Notes under the pieces: model-generated
What the model was told of the DNA's origin: nothing
Databases searched by the model: none
Seen by the model: the letters and a program-made list of their open reading frames with translations, nothing else
Assembly (NCBI GenBank): GCA_015055665.1
Contig: SVHX01000003.1
Coordinates: 47,048-110,406, forward strand
Reading direction: 5' to 3'
Length of the DNA stretch: 63,359 nt
Source: Clostridiales bacterium
GTDB lineage: Bacteria > Bacillota > Clostridia > Christensenellales > UBA1242
In this document: positions 18,910 to 26,852 of the stretch, one piece after another
Numbering within the stretch: position 1 is the first letter of the stretch
Layout of the letters: the number at the start of each line of letters is the position of its first letter
Made by a program: the position numbers and the translations under genes

Positions 18910-19596
18910 TCACAACTCGTATATGTAGTCATGAAATATCCTTCCATCCTGACCACAAGCACGCTCAAATTCATTCTTTGAGAAAACCTTTCTACTAGGT
19001 ATATTATGGATATTAATAACTGTACTTATCGTGTTAGCATCAACCAAATTATAATTGTAGAAGAACTCAAGATTTTTCTTAATTGCACTTACCATACGAG
19101 TAGCAACGCCTTTGCATTGAGCAGGCGGAACTACAACAACATAATTTATATATGTATTATTATAATGTGCCTTCTTTAGTATCCTTCTTGTTTTTGGCAA
19201 CGACACGATATTGGTTATGCCATCTTTTTGAGGTAGAATAAGTTTTGGCATATTCTTAGGATTATTTATGTAATTAAGCATATCAGCATAACAATCAAGT
19301 GGTACAGATGGCGTAAAAATCATTATCGCAACTAACTTTCCATCTTCTAACACATAGCACGGAGTCCTACCCTCGTAACCAGATGCCGCAGTAACGAAAT
19401 CTCCTAAAGACTTTCCCCATCCACCTAATACATATCTAGTAATATTCTCATCTTTATATTGATTTAATTCTTTGCCAAATTCTCGCAAAGATTTGCTATC
19501 TTCGTTTGTATATACAGGATCTCCAAACACATTATATTCACCTATCTCAGGTATCAAAAATGTCAACCTAGTTGTCTGATCAATTAACTGTCGCAT
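18910..19596 (-). CDS. GNAT-family N-acetyltransferase
   Basis: 228 residues. The C-terminal half carries the GNAT core: strand YINYVVVVPPAQCKGVATRMV (residues about 148-168) with the acetyl-CoA pyrophosphate-binding Q-x-x-G-x-A motif, then a helix and an IHNIPSRKVFSKNEF segment typical of motif B. The N-terminal 100 residues are unusual and may bind the substrate. The ATG at 19596 sits nine bases behind GGAG; an in-frame TTG two codons upstream is less likely. Substrate unknown. Confidence 0.75.
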   Translation of the reverse strand: MRQLIDQTTRLTFLIPEIGEYNVFGDPVYTNEDSKSLREFGKELNQYKDENITRYVLGGWGKSLGDFVTAASGYEGRTPCYVLEDGKLVAIMIFTPSVPLDCYADMLNYINNPKNMPKLILPQKDGITNIVSLPKTRRILKKAHYNNTYINYVVVVPPAQCKGVATRMVSAIKKNLEFFYNYNLVDANTISTVINIHNIPSRKVFSKNEFERACGQDGRIFHDYIYEL

Positions 19597-19756
19597 TGGC
19601 AATCTCTCCCCACCACAATACTATTTATTTCAAATAATATTAACATATGTAGATATCAATTGTCAATACCTAATTTATATAGGCACTTAGCAGATTATAT
19701 ATACAAAATTAGGCTTAATTTATGCATATATTAATACTTTGCATAGCACTTAAATA

Positions 19757-20299
19757 CTAAATATTTTTTCCTAAAACTACTTTATCATAAGTGGCTTTTA
19801 AATATTTTTTATTAACAACCTGCTTTTCACCAAGTTCAATAAGGTCACTAAAAACTTTATCAAAAAATTCTTTCATCTTTGGATTAGTTGGAACCTTACT
19901 CCCCACTCTACTCCAATGGTCAAGCACCATACTCGGCTCATAGGTCTTTCCCCTATAACATTTAGTTGCTGCAATCTTATCACATATACACTCTACGGCA
20001 TATTTGTATGGCATATAATATTGCACATCACTCTCCCAATCATACCAATATTCTAGATGATGCTTGTTCCTTCCCTTATGATGCAACCAAGCTCCACTAT
20101 AACCATTAGCCTTTCGACACTCATTAAGCGGTGACCCTGTACCCGTGTAATACTTTACACTTTCCCAAAATTCTTCCCGACTATACTTAGACAAATCATG
20201 CACCAATCCACGCCAAAATTGCCCACACTTGCAACACAACTTAAAGACGTTCCACCTGTGTTTATTAACTAACCCTAAATGCTTAAAAAACCTCTTCAC
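19757..20299 (-). CDS. DUF5662-family protein (copy 1)
   Basis: 180 residues. The family is recognised by HDLSKYSREEF (about residues 34-44) and NKHHLEYWYDWES (about 77-90), a His/Asp-rich helical pattern resembling metal-binding HD-type hydrolases; activity has not been established. It starts with GTG at 20299 behind AGAGGTG. A diverged paralogue lies at 24434-24979. About 150 bp on each side are AT-rich and empty. Confidence 0.75.
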   Translation of the reverse strand: MKRFFKHLGLVNKHRWNVFKLCCKCGQFWRGLVHDLSKYSREEFWESVKYYTGTGSPLNECRKANGYSGAWLHHKGRNKHHLEYWYDWESDVQYYMPYKYAVECICDKIAATKCYRGKTYEPSMVLDHWSRVGSKVPTNPKMKEFFDKVFSDLIELGEKQVVNKKYLKATYDKVVLGKNI

Positions 20300-20530
20300 A
20301 CAACACCTCTATAAACTTTTAATAACATATAAAGTATCGGTAAATTCCAAATTTTGTCAAGACCTGCTTGCCCTCTTTTCTACAAATAGTGTATCACACA
20401 AATCTCAAATTCCAAAACATTAGCACTAAATATTGTATATTAAATACAAACAACAATCCTTCCTACACAATTCAAAATTCTTAACAACCCACAAAACCTC
20501 AACAATCATTTATCAACATAACTCAATAAC

Positions 20531-20559
20531 TTTCAACTCTGCCTATTTTATGTTATAAT
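20531..20559 (+). promoter_or_regulatory. Promoter of the GrpB-family gene
   Basis: TATAAT at 20554-20559 with a weak TTTCAA 17 nt upstream (20531-20536). The leader is about 13 nt and contains AAGGAG. The rest of 20300-20579 is AT-rich and empty. Confidence 0.55.
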
Positions 20560-20579
20560 TTCAAAAAAAGGAGTTGTTT

Positions 20580-21098
20580 ATGGTAGAACTTCACTTACAA
20601 GATTTTGAATATAACAAAAAGCTATTTAATCAAGAAAAGGCAAAATTACAAAAATTTCTGCCCTCACAAACACCAATTGATCATGTTGGATCAACAGCCA
20701 TACCAAATATGGTAGGCAAAAACATTATTGATATACTGGTAGGAGCCAGTAATGAACAACAATTTGAAGAATTATTTAACTTCATTTGCCAAGCTGGATA
20801 CTTCCCTAGCAAAAAGAAAAATCCCGATTATCAATTTTTTGCATCAACCGAGGCAGAAACCGGAAATGGAGATACTCACATACACCTAGCAATCATAGAA
20901 ACAGAAAGATATTCGGACTTCTTGAGCTTACGCGATTATCTTCTTAGCAATCCAGACGTAGCCCATCAATATTCCAATCTAAAAAAACAACTCCTCGAAG
21001 CTGGAATCTCCAATCGATCAAATTACAAAAAGCAAAAGAGCGAATATGTTTCTGCACTTATAATACAAGCAGGGAAAAACTCAAAAGAGAAAAAATGA
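20580..21098 (+). CDS. GrpB-family (UPF0157) nucleotidyltransferase-like protein
   Basis: 172 residues. The block HVGSTAIPNMVGKNIIDIL (about residues 36-54) is the family signature, a nucleotidyltransferase-like fold in which GS and the following acidic residue would be catalytic. A second block GDTHIHLAIIE lies near residue 100. A role in nucleotide transfer to an unknown substrate is inferred from the fold. ATG 20580 is six bases behind AAGGAG; the in-frame TTG at 20574 overlaps the spacer. Single-gene unit. Confidence 0.8.
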   Translation: MVELHLQDFEYNKKLFNQEKAKLQKFLPSQTPIDHVGSTAIPNMVGKNIIDILVGASNEQQFEELFNFICQAGYFPSKKKNPDYQFFASTEAETGNGDTHIHLAIIETERYSDFLSLRDYLLSNPDVAHQYSNLKKQLLEAGISNRSNYKKQKSEYVSALIIQAGKNSKEKK

Positions 21099-21211
21099 TT
21101 TTGCATTTCTCGAATTAGCCATGCCATAGCAATGCTTTTAATTTGTTGAATATTGACTTATACACATTAATGTGTTATAGTTATTTAAATAACACAAACG
21201 GAGATATTCTT

Positions 21212-22441
21212 ATGTCAAAAATTAATATTATACGTCCAGATTCAACTTCTGTTTGGGACAAGATTGACACATTATCAAGTGCTGGATATTTTAATAGAAC
21301 AAGGTGGGAAAGATCTACGCAAATTGATGTTTTGGAATTTGACGACCTTTATCTAGACTTATTAACTCACAACAAAGAATATTGCGGGTTCAAAAGAGGA
21401 AAATCAATATTTAATCACACAATTGAATCAACCTTATATACAAATCCTAAATCAAACCAATTACTATTCGCTTCCGTCGCTCACCGAAGTGGCGATTATG
21501 CAAATTTAACCTCTCGAGAAGAATTTTCAAGCGATACAAATTTAGGCGAAAATTTTGCTTTTTCATCAGCAATCATCAACAACCACACATCTACCGAAAC
21601 CGGCAGACAAAATCGTCAATGCACAACACTAGAAAGTATCCAGCTTTTTAGATACGATCCTACTGGCAAAGGCCTACATTTCAACTCTGACGAAATCCAT
21701 AAAATGTACCTCAATAAAAATGGGCAAGAGGTTGCTGATTTATATAGAAGATTTTTCTCAAAAGAAGTCCCATTTCCTCACTTTCATTTTTGCAGTAGAA
21801 CTATGGCAGAAACATATAACAAAACAGCAGAAGCAGACGCAATTAGCTTAGAAAATCTGATAATTTACATATTAGAGTTAATAAACACCGAAGATACTGA
21901 CAACGCAATCAACAAAATAGACTTCGGGATGCCTTTTCTTAAAATCAAGCAAAACCCTGATCTTTACTCAACAGCAATCGATATTCATAACCTCGAAGAA
22001 ACTTTAAGATCAGCAAATGTAAACCTACAACTAGATCAGATCTTTAAACACACACAAAAAATTACACCTTCAACAAGAAAACTATACGGACTCAAAGCCG
22101 TATTTGCAGATTTAGTTTTACTTAGAATACTCAGAGGGGATTATAATCCTTATATATTTAAAATACCCGACGATACTTTCAGTAATTATATAGATTATAT
22201 TGGTTATATAAATACTAATCATTACTTAGAAGAACATGTATCAATGGCCGAACTTCAACTTGCAACCAAGATAGGAACTATACAAACTATGCAATTAAGA
22301 AACTCAAAAGGACATGAAAAAATGCATTTTAACGAAGCTAATGCTTATGTAGATGAATTTTCTCATCGCCTGCTCAAAATGGTTTTAGAATTTAGCCAAA
22401 ATCGTCAAAACATAGGAGGCAATGATGTACCAACTCTTTAA
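21212..22441 (+). CDS. Hypothetical protein (409 aa), first gene of a two-gene unit
   Basis: The family is not recognised. The protein is soluble and mixed alpha/beta. Its N-terminal 180 residues contain repeated aromatic and polar segments (YFNRTRWERSTQ, GKGLHFNSDEIHKMY); a motif rich in His and Phe (PFPHFHFCSRTMAETYN) lies near residue 195; the rest is helical. ATG 21212 has CGGAGA eight bases upstream; an upstream extension to 21143 lacks a ribosome binding site. The last 17-20 bp overlap the start of the DUF1828-like gene, so the two are translationally coupled. Such coupling to a DUF1828 protein fits a mobile or defence-type module, but function is unproven. Confidence 0.75.
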   Translation: MSKINIIRPDSTSVWDKIDTLSSAGYFNRTRWERSTQIDVLEFDDLYLDLLTHNKEYCGFKRGKSIFNHTIESTLYTNPKSNQLLFASVAHRSGDYANLTSREEFSSDTNLGENFAFSSAIINNHTSTETGRQNRQCTTLESIQLFRYDPTGKGLHFNSDEIHKMYLNKNGQEVADLYRRFFSKEVPFPHFHFCSRTMAETYNKTAEADAISLENLIIYILELINTEDTDNAINKIDFGMPFLKIKQNPDLYSTAIDIHNLEETLRSANVNLQLDQIFKHTQKITPSTRKLYGLKAVFADLVLLRILRGDYNPYIFKIPDDTFSNYIDYIGYINTNHYLEEHVSMAELQLATKIGTIQTMQLRNSKGHEKMHFNEANAYVDEFSHRLLKMVLEFSQNRQNIGGNDVPTL

Positions 22442-22784
22442 TAAATTAGAGCGTTTAGGTTTCAAAAAAGAATCAGACAACCTCTACTCCCTTCAAATCA
22501 AAGAAACACTTAGAGCTACACATAGCACATGGGAAATATTTACATATACGCAAGACAACAAATACTACTTCTCCGATAATGGAAATTTACTCTTAGAATT
22601 TGACGCTCCAGATATAGATATCGTTTTTATGCTTAAGTCTATCAAATATGAGATTGGTAAACTCGGATGTTTTATTAACAATTCTAAGATAGTTAAACAA
22701 ATCAATATAGATGATATCGAGCAAGATCTTTCCGACTTTATCCAAGCTATCCATAAAGTGGATAACATGTACACCAATTTGTAA
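22425..22784 (+). CDS. DUF1828-like small protein
   Basis: 119 residues. The pattern of a short strand pair (YYFSDNGNLLLEF, about residues 47-60) followed by a helix, GCFINN and another helix resembles DUF1828, a phage- and plasmid-associated family of unknown activity. The start lies inside the preceding gene: ATG 22425 is five bases behind AGGAGG, and ATG 22422 only two, so 22425 is preferred. It ends at the strong terminator 22831-22876. It could be the small partner (immunity or regulator) of the 409-aa protein. Confidence 0.65.
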   Translation: MYQLFNKLERLGFKKESDNLYSLQIKETLRATHSTWEIFTYTQDNKYYFSDNGNLLLEFDAPDIDIVFMLKSIKYEIGKLGCFINNSKIVKQINIDDIEQDLSDFIQAIHKVDNMYTNL

Positions 22785-22830
22785 TAAATTCTTATTATTA
22801 AACCCAACTTAACCAATATAACACATTACA

Positions 22831-22876
22831 AAAAAATACTTTACCCCCCCCTTCAACTTTTGGTAAAGTATTTTTT
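22831..22876. terminator. Bidirectional intrinsic terminator with poly-C loop
   Basis: A perfect 15-bp stem AAAAAATACTTTACC/GGTAAAGTATTTTTT encloses a 16-nt loop containing most of a run of eight C (22844-22851). It ends the two-gene unit (plus) and suits the flavodoxin-like gene (minus). Confidence 0.9.
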
Positions 22877-22984
22877 ATTTATCATACACATCACAGAGAA
22901 TATATAAAAACATAGACATCTGCTATTATACGAACATTAATATATTCCCAACACAACTTATGAAGAATAAAATTATTAAAAATT

Positions 22985-23569
22985 CTAACTAAACCTCTTA
23001 GCCATTTCAACAACATTGTTGATTACGTCTTCATTTTCTCGCACATTAACATCATCAGTATTTAGACAAAGCACCATATTTTCAGCATCAAAATTCGCAT
23101 TGAGTTTCTTAAATATATACTTTGCTTGTTTTATAGGCAAATCTTCATTGTTTTCACCTTGCAAAGGCTTACAGCAAGACCCTCCGCCAACAAGTATCAA
23201 TGCCGCCTCTTTTGGCTTAAATTCGTGCTTATAATTCATACCAACTTTATTATTGTAAACAAAATTAAAACGATTAATAATGTTTATCATTGGACCTGGC
23301 AAGTTAGATTGGTAAATTGGTGCAGCAATCAAAATCACATCATAATCATCAGCAAGTATTTTCCTAAAATCATCACCGATTATACAAAGTTTGGATTTTA
23401 AACACCCACCACAATCAATACAGCTCATCACACCCTTACCACCACCAATAGCAAACGCATTAATAACATCTACTTCATGGTTGCAATTTTGAATAAACTG
23501 ATTTATCAAAAAATATGTATTGCCATTTATTTTTGGTGAGCCATTAACAATTAAACACTTTTTACCCAT
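22985..23569 (-). CDS. Flavodoxin-like NAD(P)H-dependent FMN reductase
   Basis: 194 residues. The flavodoxin-fold FMN phosphate loop GSPKINGNTYFL is at residues 10-21, and AAPIYQSNLPGPM near residue 84 lines the flavin, as in iron-sulphur flavoproteins and multimeric WrbA-like reductases. A cysteine cluster (CIDCGGCLKSKLC, about residues 50-62) resembles the Fe-S binding motif of iron-sulphur flavoproteins. ATG 23569 follows GGGAGAA. Likely a small redox enzyme; the partner is unknown. Confidence 0.85.
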   Translation of the reverse strand: MGKKCLIVNGSPKINGNTYFLINQFIQNCNHEVDVINAFAIGGGKGVMSCIDCGGCLKSKLCIIGDDFRKILADDYDVILIAAPIYQSNLPGPMINIINRFNFVYNNKVGMNYKHEFKPKEAALILVGGGSCCKPLQGENNEDLPIKQAKYIFKKLNANFDAENMVLCLNTDDVNVRENEDVINNVVEMAKRFS

Positions 23570-23786
23570 TTATCTTCTCCCTATTATAATTATAACACAC
23601 CAATTCCCAATCCCCAAGCAATCTAATAAAAAACACCCCCAAGCCATAGCATTTAGGGTATTAAACCTAGACGGATAAAATTAGTTTTAATTGTACCATG
23701 CATTTATTAAATTTGCAATTAGTTTAATTCTTGTATTGGCTAACATAAGTTAAATCATTTATAAATTTCATCAGACCATATATATT

Positions 23787-24260
23787 CTATTCAATTAGTT
23801 CACTAATATGATGCGCAACTCCCGGAAGTTTAGCATTAGTCGTCTTTATTATATCGTGCCTATCTTCAATCAAAAAGATTTTATCATATCCCTTTATCGT
23901 TTCAACAACTTCCAATTTTGCATTTTTTCTAGTTTCTCTTGTGTAATTCTCTTCACTCCAAATTATAATGTAAATGTTTGTTTTATCTATAAACGGAGCA
24001 TATTGCTGTAACCAATCAAGTTTTTCTTTTTCTTGGTTTTTGTATTCGCAACTAGATAGCACCCCAACAGTTATATTATCTTTCATGGACAGATCTTCTG
24101 CCAACTTAATCATGGTTTTTAAAGGTCTTTTATTAATATACACACCATCAACGTTATTACAAATTGCCACCTCTTCACCTGCAACATATTCAGCAAGTAC
24201 TCCATCCATATCAAATAATATAAACTGCTTGTTGTGATTATCAATAAAATTAAGGTTCAT
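23787..24260 (-). CDS. HAD-superfamily phosphatase, 5'-nucleotidase-like
   Basis: 157 residues. HAD motif I is FDMDGVLAEY (residues 16-25; nucleophile first Asp, acid-base second Asp). Motif II is GVLSSC near residue 66, and motif IV is IFLIEDRHD near residue 130. The short cap and overall length resemble the NT5C family of cytosolic 5'(3')-deoxyribonucleotidases; the substrate is inferred only from that. ATG 24260 has GGAGA seven bases upstream. No obvious partner gene. Confidence 0.8.
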   Translation of the reverse strand: MNLNFIDNHNKQFILFDMDGVLAEYVAGEEVAICNNVDGVYINKRPLKTMIKLAEDLSMKDNITVGVLSSCEYKNQEKEKLDWLQQYAPFIDKTNIYIIIWSEENYTRETRKNAKLEVVETIKGYDKIFLIEDRHDIIKTTNAKLPGVAHHISELIE

Positions 24261-24433
24261 ATTCTATCTCCAATTCTTTAAAATCCATACTGTCTTTTAA
24301 TTCCCCACAATAACTATATATTAACACAAATCAATTACAATATCCAAATAAAATATCGATTCTAAATTCTCTTGACGGTAATTCGTTATACCACTTTAAC
24401 ACCCAAAACATCTTAATGCTAGTCGCATTAAAG

Positions 24434-24979
24434 TTATACTATTTCTTTAGATTGAGCAATATCTACCTCTCTTATTGATTGCTGAATTAATGACAGTAAC
24501 TCCTCTACAATTTCCGTAATCTCACTGCTAAATTTGTATTTTCCCTTGTTATTTTCATAGTAATCAAAAATTTCCGCAGGATTATTCTGCATTAAGCCAA
24601 ATGACCACCAATCACAAACCATTTCAACAATGTATATTAATGGCATTTCATTGGTTTCTCTATTTTTGTTCATCCAATATTCTGGGTGATGTAAATTTCT
24701 TGATTTATGTAATTTGGTTGCAATTTTAAATTCTTCAATTACTTTGTCGTCTTTTTCACCCCAAAAGAATTTAGCATAAGGTATTGCTTCTTCTGGTTCA
24801 AACTTGGATAAGTCGTGTTCTTCTATATGTTGTGATATCGTATTTAACTTTGCTTTGTCTAAATCTAGAAATCCAATTAATTTTGGTTTTAATATATTAA
24901 ATGCTTGCTTTACAAATTTTCTATGCAATATAACATAATTGTTCGACTTCTCTACAACGCTAATCTCTTCGCTTTTCAT
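24434..24979 (-). CDS. DUF5662-family protein (copy 2)
   Basis: 181 residues. EEHDLSKFEPEEA (about residues 53-65) and KSRNLHHPEYWMNK (about 92-105) are the same motifs as in the copy at 19757-20299, in the same order and spacing. The N-terminal 30 residues differ, so the copies are old paralogues or independent acquisitions. A helical His/Asp-rich metal-binding fold is likely; activity unknown. ATG 24979 follows GGAG at six bases. Confidence 0.7.
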   Translation of the reverse strand: MKSEEISVVEKSNNYVILHRKFVKQAFNILKPKLIGFLDLDKAKLNTISQHIEEHDLSKFEPEEAIPYAKFFWGEKDDKVIEEFKIATKLHKSRNLHHPEYWMNKNRETNEMPLIYIVEMVCDWWSFGLMQNNPAEIFDYYENNKGKYKFSSEITEIVEELLSLIQQSIREVDIAQSKEIV

Positions 24980-25029
24980 AAGTGCTCCTAATAATGTACC
25001 AGATAATTTTACAAATGTCTACGCCTATT

Positions 25030-25070
25030 AAAAGAAGAAGTTTTTAACTTCTTCTCGTAGTTTTATTGAT
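25030..25070 (-). terminator. Hairpin after the 25163-25576 gene
   Basis: AGAAGAAGTT/AACTTCTTCT forms a perfect 10-bp stem nested in CTACG/CGTAG. It follows the stop of the minus-strand hypothetical gene. T tracts are modest, so termination strength is uncertain. Confidence 0.4.
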
Positions 25071-25162
25071 TATATAACACATGCGTGTAGACTACACGTG
25101 TTGACAAGCTAGACAAATTACACCTCATTTGGCATCTCTCTTTCATTTGATTAAATGTTCCT

Positions 25163-25576
25163 CTATAACGCTTTTTCATCTTCAGTGGTTAAAGGTCTTG
25201 ATGTAAGATCATCATAATAACCAGTTCTTTCATCAACGCCCTTCAATGTGTCGATAATTCCTTGATTTATTTTTGTACTTGTTTGAGGTATTGAGAAACT
25301 TCTAATACAATCATTTTGAGTTATCGGTCTTACTATACGATAGTTTCCCCCAAAACGCTTTGCTACACCATTATTAACCAACGCACAAATAACATCATGA
25401 ACCAATATAGCAATTTCTTCTTCATCATTTTTATCCAATGCTTTAGTCTTATTAATACAGTGTAAGTATAATTCCGTTTCTGAAAACTTCCCCAAAAATG
25501 TATTTGTATATTTTCTGTTTACAAAACCTTCAATTATATTGCAATAGTCTTGCGTAGATAAGTTATTATAAGCCAT
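25163..25576 (-). CDS. Hypothetical protein (137 aa)
   Basis: The family is not recognised. The protein is soluble and mostly helical in the first 90 residues (EEEIAILVHDVICALVNNGVAKRFG resembles a winged-helix-like core), followed by a polar, probably flexible tail ending DDLTSRPLTTEDEKAL. ATG 25576 is chosen because GGAGG lies five bases upstream; seven upstream codons have no ribosome binding site. Single-gene unit. A regulatory role is possible but unproven. Confidence 0.7.
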   Translation of the reverse strand: MAYNNLSTQDYCNIIEGFVNRKYTNTFLGKFSETELYLHCINKTKALDKNDEEEIAILVHDVICALVNNGVAKRFGGNYRIVRPITQNDCIRSFSIPQTSTKINQGIIDTLKGVDERTGYYDDLTSRPLTTEDEKAL

Positions 25577-25702
25577 CACAACCTCCAAACCTAACATTAT
25601 ATTAACATAGATCCTTTATGTTTTCAATACCCTTTTTAAAAAAAAATTAGCCAAAGGCACAATTTTCTCTTTTAATATACCCCCACAAAACTTTTGATAA
25701 AA

Positions 25703-25736
25703 ATAACAACCCGAACATAAGTGTTCGGATTGTTAT
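25703..25736. terminator. Terminator-like hairpin left of the GNAT unit
   Basis: ATAACAA.CCGAACA pairs with TGTTCGG.TTGTTAT (one mismatch) around a 4-nt loop, with an A run on the left. It is followed at once by CTTGGCTGGACA, part of a repeat also present at 26386-26394. There is no gene between 25577 and 25818. Confidence 0.5.
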
Positions 25737-25739
25737 CTC

Positions 25740-25748
25740 TTGGCTGGA
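25740..25748. repeat. Direct repeat flanking the GNAT gene (left copy)
   Basis: TTGGCTGGA is identical to 26386-26394, 646 bp apart, and the two bracket the GNAT gene. On the complement it reads as a tRNA-like acceptor tail ending CCA. The match is short and could be chance. Confidence 0.35.
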
Positions 25749-25783
25749 CAGTGGCAATAGCACTCTAACAATTACGGATATCG

Positions 25784-25812
25784 TTGCATAAACTTCTAAA
25801 ATATGTTATAAT
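25784..25812 (+). promoter_or_regulatory. Promoter giving a leaderless GNAT mRNA
   Basis: TTGCAT (25784-25789), a 17-nt spacer and TATAAT (25807-25812). The predicted start is at or next to the ATG at 25819, and no ribosome binding site is present, so the transcript should be leaderless. Confidence 0.7.
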
Positions 25813-25818
25813 ATATCT

Positions 25819-26322
25819 ATGGAAAAGTTGTATCATTATTTTAAGAATTATAGAATCACTCCAATAAATGATTCAAACATTAATGAAGTGTTTGAGCTTT
25901 GTAAACACAATAATAAATATTATAAACATTTACAAGAAACAGCAACATTAGATGGTGTAAAAAATATTGTTAGTGAACTTCCACCAAATACAACTCTAGA
26001 TAAAAAATATTTTGTAGGGTTTTATAAAGATAATAAATTAGTTGCGATCCTTGATTTAATAGATGGATATCCAAATAAAAAGACTGCTTTCATAGGACTT
26101 TTTATGGTTGATATAAATTTACAAGGATTGGGTGTTGGTAAAAATATTATTAGTGAATTAATAAAATTTTTAAAAAGTAAAAAATTTATTTATTGTGATT
26201 TAGGTGTAATAGAGGCCAATACCGAAGCTATCTCTTTTTGGGGAAAACTAGGTTTTAAAAAAACAGACAAAATATATAATCATGAAAAATATAATGTGAT
26301 TATGATGAGTAATAAATTGTAA
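25819..26322 (+). CDS. GNAT-family N-acetyltransferase
   Basis: 167 residues. The GNAT core is clear: FVGFYKDNKLVAILDLID (strands 2-4), IGLFMVDINLQGLGVGKNI (residues about 94-112, with the acetyl-CoA-binding Q-G-L-G-V-G loop), then LGVIEANTEAISFWGKLGF (motif B). Substrate unknown. No Shine-Dalgarno precedes the ATG, and the -10 box ends six bases before it. The coding is markedly AT-rich, unlike the core genes, and it is bracketed by short direct repeats, so recent acquisition is likely. Confidence 0.85.
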   Translation: MEKLYHYFKNYRITPINDSNINEVFELCKHNNKYYKHLQETATLDGVKNIVSELPPNTTLDKKYFVGFYKDNKLVAILDLIDGYPNKKTAFIGLFMVDINLQGLGVGKNIISELIKFLKSKKFIYCDLGVIEANTEAISFWGKLGFKKTDKIYNHEKYNVIMMSNKL

Positions 26323-26385
26323 AATGTAGCAGATAAATTTTTGCTGCATTTTAATTTTTTGTTACTTTATTAATAAATTAAATAT

Positions 26386-26394
26386 TTGGCTGGA
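26386..26394. repeat. Direct repeat flanking the GNAT gene (right copy)
   Basis: TTGGCTGGA, identical to 25740-25748. See the left copy. Confidence 0.35.
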
Positions 26395-26433
26395 ACAATA
26401 AACCCTGAAACGCCTTTAATGCAGAAATAGAAA

Positions 26434-26467
26434 AATCGCACTCCAACAATACTGTTAGAATGCGATT
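26434..26467. terminator. Terminator-like hairpin left of the tRNA-Ser tail copy
   Basis: AATCGCA.TC.AACA pairs with TGTT.GA.TGCGATT (two mismatches) around a 4-nt loop; an A run on the left gives a T tract on the minus strand. It stands to the tail copy at 26473-26493 as the terminator at 26610-26637 stands to the real tRNA-Ser. Confidence 0.55.
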
Positions 26468-26472
26468 GCTCT

Positions 26473-26493
26473 TGGCAGAGAGCTAAGAATTCG
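26473..26493 (-). repeat. Degenerate copy of the tRNA-Ser 3' end
   Basis: Seventeen of 21 bases match the complement of the tRNA-Ser 3' end (26638-26658), including the CCA, the acceptor strand and the start of the T arm (ATTCG). The remaining tRNA is missing. The two copies enclose element B and the tRNA-Ser terminator. Confidence 0.55.
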
Positions 26494-26605
26494 TCAATAT
26501 GCTGAAAGCATATTTGTCGGGTGGCACGAAGTGACGGGTCCCCGACTACCCATGGGGTTCGCTATGCATAGCATAGGCAGACAACGTCTGCAAATCCCCA
26601 ACTAG
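26486..26605. repeat. Multi-hairpin palindromic element B
   Basis: Hairpins ATATGCT/AGCATAT (26497-26513), CAC/GTG (26525-26533) inside GTCGGG/CCCGAC (26516-26546), GCTATGCATAGC (26561-26572) and GCAGAC/GTCTGC (26577-26591), the last two enclosed by GGGG (26554-26557)/CCCC (26596-26599). Triloops GAA and AAC recur. The reverse complement starts GGGATTTG-like and contains TAGTCG...ACTTCGT...CGAC, as in element A, and lies in the same orientation behind a tRNA terminator. There is no gene in 26323-26637. Confidence 0.55.
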
Positions 26606-26609
26606 AAAA

Positions 26610-26637
26610 CAAAAAAGAACCATTAAGGTTCATTTTT
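26610..26637 (-). terminator. Intrinsic terminator of tRNA-Ser
   Basis: AAAAAAGAACC/GGTTCATTTTTT around a 5-nt loop, with T tracts on both strands, directly behind the tRNA-Ser CCA end. Confidence 0.85.
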
Positions 26638-26725
26638 TGGCGGAGAGTTAGGGATTCGAACCCAAGGAAGCTCTCACTTCAACGGTTTTCAAGACCGCCG
26701 CTTTCGACCGCTCAGCCAACTCTCC
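26638..26725 (-). tRNA. tRNA-Ser (TGA)
   Basis: An 88-nt cloverleaf with the long variable arm of class II tRNAs and encoded CCA. The anticodon loop CTTGAAA gives TGA, the acceptor pairs GGAGAGT with ACTCTCC, and the T arm contains GGTTCGAATCC. It has a consensus promoter at 26765-26793 and a terminator at 26610-26637. Confidence 0.95.
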
Positions 26726-26764
26726 AAATATTAAATACTATATCGTCTATTCAACGACAAGGAT

Positions 26765-26793
26765 AGTATATAATATTTTTTATTAAATTGCAA
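26765..26793 (-). promoter_or_regulatory. Promoter of tRNA-Ser
   Basis: On the minus strand TTGCAA (26788-26793), 17 nt, TATACT (26765-26770). The stretch AAAACACTTGCAATTT around the -35 is shared with the rplS promoter. Confidence 0.75.
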
Positions 26794-26852
26794 GTGTTTT
26801 CTTAAAAAATCTTGCAATTATTTTGAATAACTACCTATTTTTTCTTGCACTA

